A stretch of 64,000 bases of DNA from Incurvaria masculella (GCA_946894095.1 OX335646.2:14750077-14814076), one strand, 5' to 3'. Positions 11,437-25,600 are shown, counted from the stretch's first letter. Notes: generated by a model not told the origin, from the sequence alone. Made by a program: numbers and translations.

Positions 11437-13595
11437 GTAAGAGCGGTAGTACTCATTAATTTATTAGGGTTCCATACCCAAAGGGTGAAAACGGAACCGT
11501 ATTAATAAGCCTCCGCTGTCCGTCCTTCCGTCTGTCACAGGGCTGTATCTCATGAACCGTAATATGTAGGCAGCTGAAATTTTCACAGAGTGTATATTAA
11601 TTTTGCCGCTCTAACAACAAAGAGGCAAATTAAAAATTAAAGGGGGCCCCATACAAAAAAACCTTATTTTTTTGTGTTAAATCTTGTACGATGGTACGAA
11701 ACCCTTCGTGTGCCGGTTTATATTACTTGATCTCCGGGATACTTATATTACTTACCGCGGATTTCTCATTGATTAATTTTTCTTGTCCAACGTTTTCTGC
11801 TAGCCACTTCTTATATTAGCATTGAGTCCCATTGAAGTCCTAGTACTTCATTCCGTAGATTTCTACCCCGACTGAGAATAGGGCAAGTGTTTTTTAAATG
11901 GCTGAACAGATTTCCATTAAACATGGCACTAACATTACCGTATCGTGCAGACAGATGTTAGACGGTAGACAGACACACACAGAGAGAACGACTAATACTC
12001 CAAACCTAAAACAACCCTCTCTTTGCGTCGCGGGTTCGATATTTCTAAGTTCATATCATAAATAATATCTGTCAACTGATGCTGAAAATGGCGGCTTCTG
12101 GTTGAATTGTGAATATTCATAGACACACAAGAATACAATAGTTGTTTTTCATTACTATATCCATTGGAATATACATGGCATGTACTCGCATCACGCAGCT
12201 GGCGGGCGTGCGAAAGCTAGGCAGGATATAGGCTTTATCTCGACGAGATTTCAGCACAATCCTCTCGAGGCCTTATCCTTTGATCTCGAGCCACACTATT
12301 ATTGCATGCTGCCATATACAGATGGACAAACCATGTCAATTTGTACTGGTTTTATAATAACATGTATTATGCGTAGATAATTTCGATTTTTGTGATAACT
12401 TGCAAAAGTTTGTGTGGGAAGATATTCTATTATTAAAAATGATTTTTCCCGGGAAACAAGTACTAGGGCTTAAAGAAAAGCGCGACCGGGTGTTTGTGGT
12501 ATCAAGAGATACGTTACTGAAAGAGCTACAATATTGCAACCAATTATTTATGGAACGTGTTTAGTAAATACATTTATTATTAATTTTACAAAACGCCAAT
12601 TTCTTGCCGTGTCTTTTAGGACTTTTTTCTCGAAAATTTTTCAAATTTCTCGAAAATGAAAAGATATATCAAAATAAATTTAAAATGAGATTCTGGAAAA
12701 ATTTGAGATTTTCTTGTTTCGATAGGATTATAAAATCCCTTTTCAAAGATACCTTTCACATAGTTTACATTATCGAGACGATATAGGCTTTGTTATAAAT
12801 TAAACTAAAATTGTTATGAAAAAAACAATTCTGACTTAGTTCCTATAAAAAAAACAAATACCAAATTGGTTATAAATCTTCATGGAACAAGCTAAGCCTA
12901 GTCTAAGAGCCTTTTTCACCTAATGATGATTAGCTTAATCGCCTAGCAACTTTCAATAAATACCAGTACAAAATAATCAGCAAGATACCTATTTCGAATT
13001 TTCAGACCTTATAAATTAGAAACCAAACACAATTTTGCCATGCCAATGCATCACCACATCAAGCAACTACCAATGTAGTTGTATTAAATAATGCTGTTTT
13101 GAGTATAATTTTGGTAATCCGACAAGAAACATGCGCATGGTCTTCTTTCCGCTTTTGTATGGGGAGTTGAGCGGGAAGTAATCATCACAAGATGAACGTT
13201 ACAGACGCAGGATGTCGATGGGAGCTGCGAGATATCCCGGACAAGCTGTACCCGCTCGGTGAGCGACTAGCGGGCCGGCCGGCGGCCATTATTCCGCGCA
13301 CGTCGCGTGTGTCGCGAGATACGAGGATGGAGTGCAGTGGGAGCCCATCCCCGGCGCTGAGATATGTGACGCGTACACGCAGCATCCCTCTCTCGCATCG
13401 ACCTGCCTCGCTCCGCACGCCACCCGCTACCATGCCTCCGTCCACTCAAGGGGCCAATTCTAGAAACTACGAGTTGATGAATTGGGAGTGTTGTCAGAAA
13501 AGAAATTAATTTTGATATTAGTTTGGTATTCTGATAATCAATCGTAGGGTCTAACGGAATATGTGGTACGAAATGTGTGTGTATTCCGTATAAAA

Positions 13596-14007
13596 ACGAA
13601 TTAGCCCAAGACGTGAGCCTCCAGGGTTGTCACGGTTAGATGGGAAACGACCTGACGGTATGACTCTCGTTCCATGGAAGCGGGGAAAGGCTTTGGTGTG
13701 GGATGCCACATGCGTCGACACATTAGCACCCAGTCACGTATGTGTCTCCTCGCGCTCAGCTGGTTCTGCGGCAGCCACTGCAGCATCAAATAAGATAAAA
13801 ACATATGATTCCCTGTTACCCCAATTCGAATTCTTGCCTTTTGCAGTGGAAACTTTAGGAGCATGGTCAAACGAAGCTTTGAAATTTGCAGACTGTCTAG
13901 GTAAACTGTGGACGGAAGCTTCAGGTGACTTACGCTCAAAAGCTTTCTTTATTCGCAGCATAAGCCTAGAGCTCCAAAGGGGTAACGCAATAAGTGTCTT
14001 CAGCTGA
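13596..14007 (+). pseudogene. 3' fragment of REL-type retrotransposon ORF (copy 2)
   Basis: Identical copy in the second 7016-bp unit. It retains the KRPDG and WDATCVDT endonuclease motifs and the [15 protein letters not shown] tail. Confidence 0.75.
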
Positions 14008-14489
14008 CTTTGAAGAACTTTTTTATTTATGATTACTGTTGGTTAGGGTTAAGTAGAATTATCATATTATTTTGATTTTTTCATATGTATCTGTTTCTTG
14101 TTGTGTATTTGCATGTGTTCTCAAACCATTGAAACTCAAACATGGGCCGATTGATGACACATTATGCAGACAAGATTTGACACAGGACATAGAGGAGGTC
14201 CCTTATTCATTTATCTATGACTTTTTGACCTGGTAACTGTATTTACACACATACTAAAATTATAAGATCGGCTTGAATCGATGAAGGCATTAAAAAAACT
14301 TTAGCCACTGACTCATTGCTTTTGGCACTTTATTCATGCTATATCATACAACTTAGATTCATTATCAGCGTATACAGGTTGAATTTTTCAAGTGGGACTT
14401 CAGGGCCAAACCCGAAACTAGGAGTAATAGAGAAAAACACTCAAAGGAATAATGAGACCGATTTTGATAAAAGCCCAAGAATTGTATTA

Positions 14490-17400
14490 GGGTAGATATG
14501 CTACTTTTCGGCCAGTTAGCGGAGTTGCAAGATTTGAAATTCAAAAAACCATGAAAAATGTTGCCTATAATGATTTATTATTTTATATTTAGGACCTGTA
14601 TTCTATCTAGATTCTATAAAAAAAATATGTTGTACTCTATTAACATAATTATATTTTTAAAAAAAAGTTTGAATCAAAAATGGCAATTTTACCACTTATC
14701 GGCCATCTTAATTTAGTATACGGCCGCCCGTCGGCCAGATATCGGCCGCTAAATTATTAGGCGATTTCTTGTAGGACAGATAATTTACTGCGTCGAAACG
14801 AAATTTGATTCTATTTTACAGGGTGTTTATTTTGGGCCGTACTTATATTAGGCAACTAAAGAGCTGATTTCTTAAGTTTTTCTAAAATATATTCAACATT
14901 CAAAGCCACAAATTCAAATTTATTCCATTTTGATTATTACCTTTTGTAAACAATTTTTGCGCTTGTTTCGTTTTTGCTGCTTTAATTTTATTAGTTTCTT
15001 CTATTATTTTCATTTTTTCCAGTTTTAGTTACCTTATTCCCTCTATCTTCTCTGACTTTTATTGGTCCTTTTCGGATTGATTTTTTCTCTATTCAGCAGA
15101 TGAAATAGATGATGTCATTCTTTTTTTAGTGTGCCAGAACTTTATTTTTCTTTATAAATGTGATCAGGAAACATTATATGCTTTCTATAATTCCGATTTT
15201 TGCCTCTTGGAGGGGTTTAATAGTCTCAGTATTATTATTGAATGAATGAATGAATAAATTCTTTATTGTCCATAAACAAAAATACAATTACAGAGAAAAC
15301 GTACAGCAAAACAACAATATTGAACAAAGGCGGACTTATTATTATTAGATAATGAAACTTTTTAAAATCTTACGATCTGAGAATTAATCAGTTTAGAAGC
15401 GATTGAAGAAGGACTTGCATGGCCAGTAATATGCTGTGTGAAAGTAGATGCGGGTGTGAGATCGTAAGTCAGCGCTGATGGTGCAGGTTGGTAAATAGCG
15501 GGATTGTGCGGTGCTGAAGATTCTGGTGTAAGGACTGCAGAATGGGAATTAATCAGTTTTTCGATTCTAAGAGCACTAGCTGAAGCGGCGATGTCTTCAA
15601 GTGCATGTAATTTGATTTGGAAGATTTGGGGGTGAGAGCGTAAGTCAATTCTGAAGGTGCAGGCTTGTAAGCAGGCTGATTGTGTGGTGCTGACAATTTT
15701 GGTTTTGGGATTGCAGGCTGAAAATTAATCTGTTTCGAAGCGATTGTAGGATTTGGTGGTGATGAGAACTCGGGCCTAAGGATTGCACACTCGTAATAAA
15801 TCGGTTTCGGAGCGAAATCGGTTTCGGTTTTGGTGTGAAAAAACGCATGGCCTGCAGGCATGGTTTTCGCAGGCCCCCTGAATGTTCGAAAACCCATGGG
15901 CGTCGTCGGGCACCTTTAGGTTCAGGCGGTCGCCATATGCCGCACTTAAGATAAAAAAAATATTGTAGGAGCACTAGCTGGAGCGGTGATGTCTTTAACT
16001 ATATGCAACGTAGATACGGTGGGTTCAGAATTCAGTATAGATGGTTCAGATTGGTAAGTGTCCGTATTGCTTGGTTCAAAAGGTTCTGATTTAGTCAATA
16101 GCTGCCTACACCATATTAAGACCGTGTCAGTATGTGTGTAAATTATTGCTGGCATCCAGGTGAAGTTTGTTGCTTGGCACCGACGCCTGATGGTCTTGAA
16201 AAGTATGCTGTCCGACGCGGAATCTAAGTATTCTTGAGTGGGTCCTGTCAAGTTTGTTGAATTAATTTGGTTTATAGTTGATATATCGACTTCTTTTAAT
16301 GATTGCTTTACTTTTTTAAATTCTGCACCAATCAGAAGTGGATGCCAAATATTCTACCCAATAAAGCGCAAAAGGTATGACATAACTGGATCAGAATGGA
16401 TCGAATTCCTTCGCATATATTCTCACATCTTACGTCGGTTACCCCCCTGAACTTTATATTGGAAAATTTCAGGTAGGGAGCACCCAAAATCGTATGAATA
16501 GATGTAGGTATTTAGGGAGCAAAAAAAGTATTCAGTGATCGTCTCTGTCTACCCCTCTAGGGAAACGGCGTGATGATATTTATGGATGATTACGATATAA
16601 ATAGAACATGGATAGACATGCAATGCGGCATGCATTAAAATAAAATGTGATTGTAAAGTGGCTTGTTTTCATATTTTTTGTTTAATTAACACATGAATAA
16701 ACAGCGCTAAGCAAAATACATCGGCCGAAAATTGCACGATAGCAGTTAGTTTTTGGCCATGGAATGTTGATACAAAAATAAAAGGTGGCCGATAATTACG
16801 AATACCAAGCAGCTATCGGCCACCATCATTTCCATACAATATGTAACGGCCGGTAATTAAACAAGACTGTCAGATTCCGGCCACACATTTTTGCAATCAT
16901 TATATTTTAATCAATTTGTCCACTTTTCGGTGGCCGTAAACTAAATAGCAAGTTCAATTCATTAAATACATTCCCTATAAAATTTCGAATAATACAAAAA
17001 AAGTCTAAATACGTTAATTTCTTAACAAATAGTGTGACGAACAAACGCCTAGCTACCGGCCGGTCGGCCGAAAACTAAATGATTGAAGTTTATTCGTGCC
17101 AGTTCGCGGCCACCACTTTTTTCGGTCAAAACACCCAAAAATATCACTTTTTTCTTGGTCAATGCCCTTTTCCATCATAAAATGTTATTATAATATCAAG
17201 GTTTTAAGAGAGAAAAACAAATAATTACGAAAAACTTGCGATCGAAGTGGTCCATGCGTTTTGTTTTTTCCTTACCCGATGGACCTGTTTCACTCACTGC
17301 GGCCGCCGGGTCGCAGAAAAAAAAATCTTAGGGATAAACCGTTCCACCTGCTTCTACGATTTTGACACAACCGATTGGTTGAATTGTTAGGTACCAATGT

Positions 17401-17502
17401 CCGTACGTCTGTGTTAGTTAGCTTTTGTATGTTCCTTATTCCATCGCATTTATGATGGCGTGGCCGATAAGTGGCAGTGGCCGAAAAGTAGCATATCTAC
17501 CC
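14490..17502. mobile_element. 3.0-kb TIR DNA element with CGGCC-rich ends (copy 2)
   Basis: The same element in the second copy of the 7016-bp unit, with the same TIRs, internal frames and TA flanks. It was duplicated with the unit, not separately inserted. Confidence 0.75.
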
Positions 17503-17883
17503 TATATTGTATTGTTTATTCATCATCCATAGACAGTACACTGCAGATTTGTCATATTTTAACATTGGCTAGTACAGCAAAACAAAACATAGGGAAGAAG
17601 AACTGGCAAGGCTTAGTCTAAATTTACAAAAGTGTTTGTAATTTTTTTTCCAAAAAGATAGTTAAAACACTAAATTAACATGAATTCTATGAAGAGACCA
17701 ATCGGGTCTAGGCGCAGCATATGTTGAATTTATGTTAATCAGCATACATTAAATCCATGATGCAGTGACGCTGATTCAAAATGTCCCAATTAAATAACAA
17801 ATACGGTGTTGTTTGATCAGCGTGATGGTGCCATCGACGTGATGGCGCCCCGAAGCGGTGTTGCGGCGCGCAGCGTGAGAGAT

Positions 17884-17899
17884 GGGGGGGGGGGGGGGG
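17884..17899. repeat. G16 homopolymer
   Basis: Sixteen uninterrupted G within a GC-rich patch just after the 7-kb tandem duplication. Confidence 0.9.
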
Positions 17900-18120
17900 T
17901 GACGGTACCCCGCCGACGCGAAGCAGTCGTTCGAGTCACCAACTTTCGTATTTTTAGGACCCAGTCCTTCTCTTTATTGATGTCATTAAATTCATGCCCC
18001 AATGTAATGTTCGTTTTTTACGTGGTGAATACGATTTTTAGGAGTGATTCTGAATATATGGAAACAGCTTACATCGATCGAAACAATACACGTTGCTAGT
18101 AAAACGCTGAAAGTAAATTA

Positions 18121-18235
18121 TCTGTATACACGGTGTTCGGAAATAGGTACTACACCCCGAAAACCTCATGTACAGTTTCATGAAGGGAATCGTTTGCGGT
18201 ATGTCTTTTTTTTATTAAAGGTTTTTTTTTTACCG
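18121..18235. repeat. Repeat shared in inverted orientation with 22055-22172
   Basis: Both carry CACGGTGTTCGGAAATAGG-type ends, CCGAAAACCTCATGTACAGT and TGCGGTATGTCTTTTTTTTA, opposite strands. Class unknown. Confidence 0.5.
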
Positions 18236-19011
18236 CTTTCAAAATCATAAATCCAGATCAATTTATCGTGTCAGTGTACTAAGATTTGCCCGCGTTTTAT
18301 GAATGGACACACACCTTTGCTTACCTTGCGCGCCTAAAAGTGCGCCTGGTAGGGAGCTTGGAAACAGCGCGCCTCGACGCGCCGCGCAAGCTACAAGTAG
18401 GTAGTACCTATAGGTTTCCCATTAACAACATTCCCATATAACGACTCAGGGTAGGTGCATACAACACGAAATTAAGCAGGGAGGGGCAGGGGGGCCTATT
18501 TTATCATCATTTGTCCCACTCCCGACCGACTAGGTCCATGGTATTTCTAACTTTTAGGGGGGCTGCTTATAACATAATAATACACATTCATAAGCGTCCG
18601 ATGCGCACTTAAACTGCTTACCTAGGTCATATCGTCCGCCATTGGAACTGCCGATTCATCCCTACACATAAAAAGCGCCCAATAATCCTGTTATGATCCT
18701 GTCCGACGCGCGACGGCGTAAACATATGTAGGTACTTACAGTCTTATTCACAGTGACCGTGTCAAAACTTAGTACGGGATTAGCACTGGACTAACCATAC
18801 AAAAACCGGGTTTGTCCGGCAATAATTCACGCACTAAAGTTAGTCCGCCCACTCTGAATACGACAGTAGGTATGTCATTTGCAATTGCATACCTACTCAG
18901 GTAATTTCTGTTATTTGTTAAATAAGCTTCTAACATAGGTATTAATTAATGGACTATGAGCATTTGATATGATTAATGAATAATCACAAAACAGTCACAA
19001 AAGTTTGAAAG

Positions 19012-19340
19012 GCTCGTGGCTTAGGGGCGCGACGGGTTTACTTGCCTTCCATCCCAGATATCTGGGTGCAAATCTCCGCCCGGGCCCCTTTAATTCTTTC
19101 TTTCTTTTTCTGAGTTAACATTTGTTACGAATGCGTGCGAGCTGTTCCATGGTTCGGAATCCAGGTAAAACTAGGTCCCATTGGATGAAAAGATGGCCGA
19201 AGCGGCGATGAAAAAATGACCGTGTATTTCATCCAGTTAAATGAAGTCATGCTCATAAAGGGAAGGTCTTGGCATGGCACCATTCGGGAATGCGTTGTGA
19301 TGGGCTAATGCATGTCCAGTCACATAAACAAACTAAAACA
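19012..19340 (+). repeat. SINE with tRNA-like head
   Basis: Begins GGCTCGTGGCTTAGGGGCGC with a box-B-like GGGTGCAAATCTCC, then the common body (GGTTCGGAATCCAGGTAAAA, GATGAAAAGATGGCC, GGTCTTGGCATGGCACC, GGGCTAATGC) and ATGTCCAGTCACATAAA tail. Pol III promoter-like boxes suggest tRNA ancestry of this head. Confidence 0.6.
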
Positions 19341-20782
19341 ATTTAATCTAAAAAATGCGTCACTCACCAACCACTAAAAATACTGCTTCCAATCGCTAGA
19401 AACGCACAGTATTTGATTCATTTCAAGCACCGATACATAAAAATTAAATGCACTTCACGAAAACAATACAAAACACAACCTTTCGCGTAATCTCAATCAC
19501 ATGAAATCGAGCAGCCGCCCCGCGCCGCGCCACGTGACGAGACATGTTAGGTACTGAACTACTGAGCAGCGAGAACACCTGCATGCGTACGACGCAAAAG
19601 TTTTGTTTATTACCCGACGAAATTAAGAGGACCTCATCAAAGTTATTTAAAACGAATGTACTGATGTTACAAAATAATCATCTAAGCTATGAAAATTATA
19701 ACTTTGCAATGTTAATATGTGTACATACGTTCACATATCAGGCTATAATACCGCTTACCAGTGTAAGCAGAATAATGAATATTTTACCGCAAGATTAAAT
19801 GACAAAATGTTGCACAATACCGACCGCTGCCTTCAGCCAAATATCCGAAGATAAATCATGCAGCAAGCACGAAGACGTTGATCCACTGTTAGACTTAGTA
19901 GAAAGAGCGTGACAAGTAATCTTGGCCTAAAGCAATGAGCTCTAAACCCTAAGTTACATCTTTAGACATGCACGGGAAGACTTGACTAGCTGATTCGCTC
20001 ATGGATGAGGCGCGCAGGTTTGTGAACCATGTAGGTAGGTACCTATCACGTCGCCCGGTAAAGGAATACACCACGACGGAATCCGTCCCAAAATAAGGTA
20101 ATTGTAGGTAACAAAAAAAAGGATAATTATTTATGTTGTAATGTCTTAACCGAATTCCGTAGACAACGGAACTTACCAAGTTGAGCAAGATATTCGGACA
20201 AGATAGATCAAGCAGGATTTGTTTACGTTACCATTGCCACACTGCTTGTAAATAATACCTATCAATAGTGAGAGTTTGGCAGCATGTCGCCATTATCTCG
20301 GCAAGTTCTCCTAATCCTTTTACGTTGTGAGACTCCATGTTAAATAAGTTGAGTAATAGTAGGTAATTCAAGTGCGCTTGTAAACTCAAATTATCTTTCT
20401 TTGTCCCTCTATGTGAGGTTTGATGCAGTGGAGAAGAGAAACAATACTTTTTACCAGGTCCGCAGAAAAGTAAAAGAGCTTAGGCTAAAGCCGACGAAAT
20501 TCCCAGAAATGTGTATTCGAGGTGAGGCAAAAGAGCTTCTACTATTATTTTTAAATCATTAATATTGGATAGTATTGTTTTCCGAATTATTATTAGAAAA
20601 CAGTTAGAAGTGGGTAGTTATCTAGAATATCGTATTGAGTTATGAGTGTTATTCGTTTTTAACCATACCTATCCTATACGTACCTTTTCATTGCTTTTCG
20701 ATCACATCGCCCATCTCATATGAGAGATACACTAGCAGTAGTATTGAGAATTTAATTTGGCCTGTAACTAAATAATTTTTAT

Positions 20783-21025
20783 TCATAACCTGTATCCATG
20801 TAAAACTGTAGGTCCCCTTCCCCTACTTGGTACCATCGCATTAAATGAAAAGTTGGTCCAAGCGGGAATAAAAAATTGTTCGCGTTTTCCATTCGGTTAA
20901 ATGTAGGCGTGCTCATTACGGGAACGTCCTGGAATTGCACCTTATTCTTTCGGTGATACGATGTATTGGGCTAATGTGACAGTGTGTGTGGTAGTAACCA
21001 TCCATACCAAGTCACATACAAAAAT
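20783..21025 (+). repeat. SINE copy (5' truncated)
   Basis: Common body: CCATGTAAAACTGTAGGTCC, GGTACCATCGCATTAAATG, GGGCTAATGT, ending CAAGTCACATACAAAAATAA. A weaker fragment follows at 21716-21870. Confidence 0.6.
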
Positions 21026-22198
21026 AAAAGCTCGTTGCACTGGCTTCTTGCCTGCTACGCTAATGCTCAGTGTGTCAAAATTACTAAGGGATTAAAGTTT
21101 ATGTGAGAGAACAGACTTTTGTAGTGAGTAGCTGGCAACAACAAGTAATTACGTGCATAAACCAGACTCAGCTCCTGCACGTGCGTTGTGTTGCATGAAT
21201 GAACTCGACCGGGTCAATTTGTTACTACGGCACTACGCACTACTATTAGTTATTCTGTGGCACTAGGTAGGTAACAGGGAGACCGAGAAATCCCCTAATG
21301 AATGGGTAGATAGATGAGCGAAGGACATAATTTTTAAATTATTGATTGTGAATGTTGCTTTTCCAAATAATTCACATTTCACAGATTGAGTTATTTGGCC
21401 ATAATTTATTCACAGGTATCTGGCATTCATTAAAAAAAAATTGAAATTTTTTATTAAAAAAAGTAAGTACGTCGCTTTTTTAAACGAATATGATATCTTT
21501 GTAGAATTCACCGTGAAGCGAGGATACATTAATTAAAGAAAGTATAAAAGCAGGTGTTTTTTTAGCTTTCTTTCTTTAAAAAATGTATTCTTACTTCACT
21601 GATACATGGAACGCGTGTACGGAGCCAAATGTCGAGCTTTCCATAAAAAGGGGTCGGGTTTTAATCCTAGGGCTGTTAAAACTCTTGTTAAATTATTGAT
21701 TCTACGTCAGGACCTGTTTCATGGATCAGATTCCATTTAAAGATGTAGGTCCCTCTTCCTAAAATTGCTACCTACGTTGGTAGGTTTAATCATGCCCGAG
21801 TTGGGAGCACTGCACATAACTGCACTGAATGAAACAGCTATGAAAATAATTTTGTTTTTCATATTTAATTAGTGTTAGCCGAAGCCGCTTAGCGAAGAGT
21901 CCCGAAATGGCAACTTGTCTCTGCAGACGTAAAGTTATCTCTGGGTCTATCGTAAAGTTGTGTATCTCTTCGCCATGCTACGCTACTAGTAGGCGATGAA
22001 TGAGGGAAAATATTGATACAGTTAGACACAAAAACTTAAACTTATGATTTTGAAAGTTCTGGAAAAAAATTACCTTTAATAAAAAAAAGACATACCGCAA
22101 AAGATTTAGTTCATGAAACTGTACATGAGGTTTTCGGGTTGTAGTACCTATTACCGAACACCGTGTATAAGTTTGGGTACAAAGTAGTCCACGCCTAG

Positions 22199-22468
22199 GT
22201 GAAAACGGAACCCTATTACTAAGCCTCCGCTGTCCGTCCGTCCGTCCGTCTGTCACAGGGCTGTATCTCATGAACCGTAATAGGTAGGCAGCTGAAATTT
22301 TCACAGAGTGTGTAATTATTTTGCCGATATAACAAAAGATAGGTAAAATAAAAAAAAATATAAAAATTAAACGGGGGTCCCATACAAAAAACGTGATTTT
22401 TTTGTGTTATTACTTGTACGATGGTACGGAACCCTTCGTGTGCGAGTCCGACTCGCACTTGGCCGGTT
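22199..22468. repeat. GGTTCCGT-family repeat
   Basis: GTGAAAACGGAACCCTATTA, a (GTCC)n run, CTGTATCTCATGAACCG, and end CGAGTCCGACTCGCACTTGG CCGG. This family is widespread in Lepidoptera; class not established here. Confidence 0.6.
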
Positions 22469-22879
22469 TTTTGTATTATCTAACAGTTTTTAATCAAAAT
22501 CTAATTTCCAACTTAACGTTTTACACTTATTTAAAAGATCTCGATTTTATACAAACTGGAATGTGCATGGAATGCTATTTTGCTGAAATTCGTTTAAAAT
22601 AATCTTGTTTGGAATTTCTTTTGGCTTATGTAAAACTTAGATCACATAGGAAGGAGATATGCAGGTTTGATTACCTCAGGCGAAGTAAAACCGACGAGAA
22701 ACTTTGTCAGTTTTTGTATTTATTTTTCTATATTACTTACAAACTAGTTTATTACTATTAATAGAAAACTATTGCTGCCAATAAACATTATCTGTACATA
22801 TGGTATTAGTTGTCATGTGAAATATGTGCCGTGCCAGAATTCTCCAAATATTAATCTCCAAATTATATTGCAAAACTAA

Positions 22880-23080
22880 CATTGAACTGGATTGAAAATC
22901 CGGACAATTTTAATTGCCCTTCGACCATCGTTCATTCAATGCCATGGTGCCTACCCAGACCAGATAAACCCAACCACCTAGTGAGTGAAAAAGGGTCTAC
23001 AGCTTTACGCGGAATATAAACCACTAACGACGAATCCCTAAGTCGGCTCGAAATGCGGCGGATATGCACGGGATAAAATG
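22880..23080 (-). repeat. SINE fragment
   Basis: Reverse-oriented body: GAACTGGATTGAAAATCCGG, CGACCATCGTTCATTCAATG, CAACCACCTAGTGAGTG. Confidence 0.55.
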
Positions 23081-23359
23081 CAGTGGACCACATTATAGAA
23101 TAATAGAACCCACACAGCACATCTATAAATAATTAATGCAATTATTTGATACAACTGTAATTCCACTTTATGTATTCAAAGTCTCATGTGCGTTCAACAT
23201 TTAAAAACAATCGCATATTTTTGTTATAAGAGGACAATGCTTTTGAAAAGTATGATTTGTTGTTAAAGTTGATTAGTAATGTAATAGATGTACGACCATC
23301 AAATTTACATTTCCTCACGTTTCGTGCATGTTTGATAATCCCATCTTGAGCAGGTCGAT

Positions 23360-23640
23360 CCGTTATGGGCGCTCGCCTTTTGTAATTTTTTTCCAATTTA
23401 AACTTTCTCTCCTTAAGGCTGCATGTCCTTCGTCCACGTTCAGCTGATCTTGGAGTGCATCCTTCAGACCGGAAATTGACTTAGTTAGAGCATCTGGCAC
23501 CCCGCCGCCACTCCCTCGCGCCGTCGCCGCTGCCCCCGCCGTTCCCGTCTGCGACATTGTATGCCGTCGCCTCCGCGATATTTCCCTTGAGCTCGGACTG
23601 TCTCTGCCCCACAACTTCTGACTTCATGGACGTCTGAATA
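23360..23640 (-). other. Small unrecognised reading frame, possible retroelement gag or exon
   Basis: A minus-strand frame starting at ATG near 23627 (MKSEVVGQRQSELKGNIAEA) gives way by frame choice to GVPDALTKSISGLKDALQDQ and ESLNWKKITKGERP. The helix-like, charged composition with an Ala/Gly-rich middle is gene-like but no family is recognised. Could be a gag-type ORF1 remnant. Confidence 0.25.
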
Positions 23641-23867
23641 GTCTGTTAGTTCTTATAGATGTTTATGCTTTTGTTAGCAATGTATGATACATGCAATGAT
23701 ATTAAGGTAATAACATTTTTATTCAAAGGAACCATACCTTGTAGCTCAACCCCTACCAATATTAGATCCACTATGAAATATATAAATTTAATATCAAGCT
23801 CATCATAGGCGATTACATACTCCAAAATCCATTGCATCAGACACAACATCAAGTTCCAAGCAGCAGC

Positions 23868-24508
23868 TAGGGTTGTCACCTCCTATATCTTAAATTTTAC
23901 ACATTTTTAAATTTAAAATATTGGTTTTTATTTGATGATAAATTTTTCATAACATCTGGCCTGGAACTGATAAATAAAAAAATCTCTATTATATCTATTG
24001 CATACCATGATTGCATACGAGTATGTTCAGATATGACCAATATTTTAAACAAAAGTGAAAATATATGCATACGGACCTATGCAGTATATTTTATAATTAA
24101 CAATCATCTATATTTCTGCCTTGATGTTCTTCATTTATTTCTTATGTCCATGTATCGAAGATTTTACAAAAATACCTTTACAGTCAACGCTTTTTGTATA
24201 TCTCTAATGTCGTTTTTTATTGAAAAACATTATGCATTCCTCAAATCGCTACATAATTTTATTTGAAAACCTGGTTTTGAACTTATTTCAAAACGCTAAA
24301 ATCATCATACATATTTTATCTTCGTCGACATCGATCACTGACCAACTGTTCCAAGTTATTTCAGTTGGCTTTTTTTATATGGATAGTATGCTAATTTTAA
24401 AGTACTCTGAATTTTCAATAATGATACCATCTATTCAGTGGGTAGCATTTAATTATCAGGGTCCGATTCCAGGAGACTCCCAATAATCCGGGAGAGGTGA
24501 AAACCCTA
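23868..24508. mobile_element. 641-bp hAT-like element
   Basis: Left end TAGGGTTGTCACCTCC, right end in reverse TAGGGTTTTCACCTCTCC. Flanks GCAGCAGC and GCTGCAGC agree at 7 of 8 positions, as expected of an 8-bp hAT target duplication. No transposase frame recognised, so a non-autonomous copy. Confidence 0.55.
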
Positions 24509-24646
24509 GCTGCAGCCAATAATGGGGCAAGTATTTATATTTGATAGCGGAGCGTGCGTTGCAAGTAACGACGTGAAACGACAGCAACGCTATGCCAAAT
24601 GCTCCTCAACTGATAACGACAACATTATACCAACTTAAGATACTTA

Positions 24647-25116
24647 GGGCCTTTTTCACATACTGCTGATTAGCTTAATCGTCACATATTAAGTTATTTT
24701 ATTAGCAGCTTGCAATCAATACCAGTAAAAGATAATCAGCACAATCAGTAATAAAGGCCTTTAAATAAATCAGCACTTGGTGAAAACCAGGCTTAGGGTC
24801 TGTACCACCAAGTAGTGACTTGCTTGATTCTCACATTAAAGGGCTTTTCTTACCATCTCTCAGTCGACAACAATACAAAATAATCAGTACTTTAGTAATA
24901 AAGGCCGTTTAAGTGTCAATTAAAATAAGTCAGCACTTGGTGAAAACCAGGCTTAGGGCCTCTATAACCTACTGCTGATTAGATTGATCGCCACATATTA
25001 AGGGCCTTTCTCAGTAGCTCGCAATCAATACCAGTACAAGATAATCAGCACTTTACTAGTAAAGGCCCTTTAAGTGTCGATTCAATTTAATCAGAACTTG
25101 GTGAAAACCAGGCTTT
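24647..25116. repeat. Tandem cluster of GGCCTTTTTCACC MITEs
   Basis: At least three adjacent copies of a unit with GATTAGCTTAATCGCCACAT, AATCAATACCAGTA, AAGATAATCAGCAC, AAAGGCCCTTTAAGTGTC and CTTGGTGAAAACCAGGC. Related single or double copies: 5886-5972, 12902-12988, 34988-35281, 44278-44412. Confidence 0.6.
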
Positions 25117-25600
25117 TACAGCCTAGTTTAATCCTGGCCAAACATATCGAACGGCTTTTGCGTAAAATCCATTTTGCTTGTTCACCCGCCCACGAGAAGC
25201 TATTTGCCGCCGGACACGCTTACAGAGACCGCGCGAAGGGATAATGATGTTATTTTACGATCTCTTAACAAACATTGCCAATATATAAAGGCAATGTCGA
25301 TTCCACGCATGGATGTTTCCTGCGTGTACCTACTGATATCTTGGGCTGGGATAAAGAAATATTTTTTTCACTCGGGTGTAAATTTATGTTTTCTCATGGA
25401 CTTTTTATAAAAATTTTAAGCAAATTTTTAAGTTAGAATATAATTTGAAAATGAAAATGAAAAAATACTTTATTTGCAGCCATACGGTACAAAAAGGCGG
25501 AAATTAATGCCATAAGGCATTCTCTACTATTCAACCATAGAGATGTAGGAGAGGTGCAGTGAGGCGGGCAAAAAAGTAAACGTAAATTCGCGTGTAACTA

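Larger units (their letters stand above)
10735..17750. repeat. 7016-bp tandem duplication, second copy
   Basis: Direct, same-orientation copy of 3719-10734, essentially identical. Such identity means either a very recent duplication or an assembly duplication; the sequence alone cannot decide. Confidence 0.95.
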
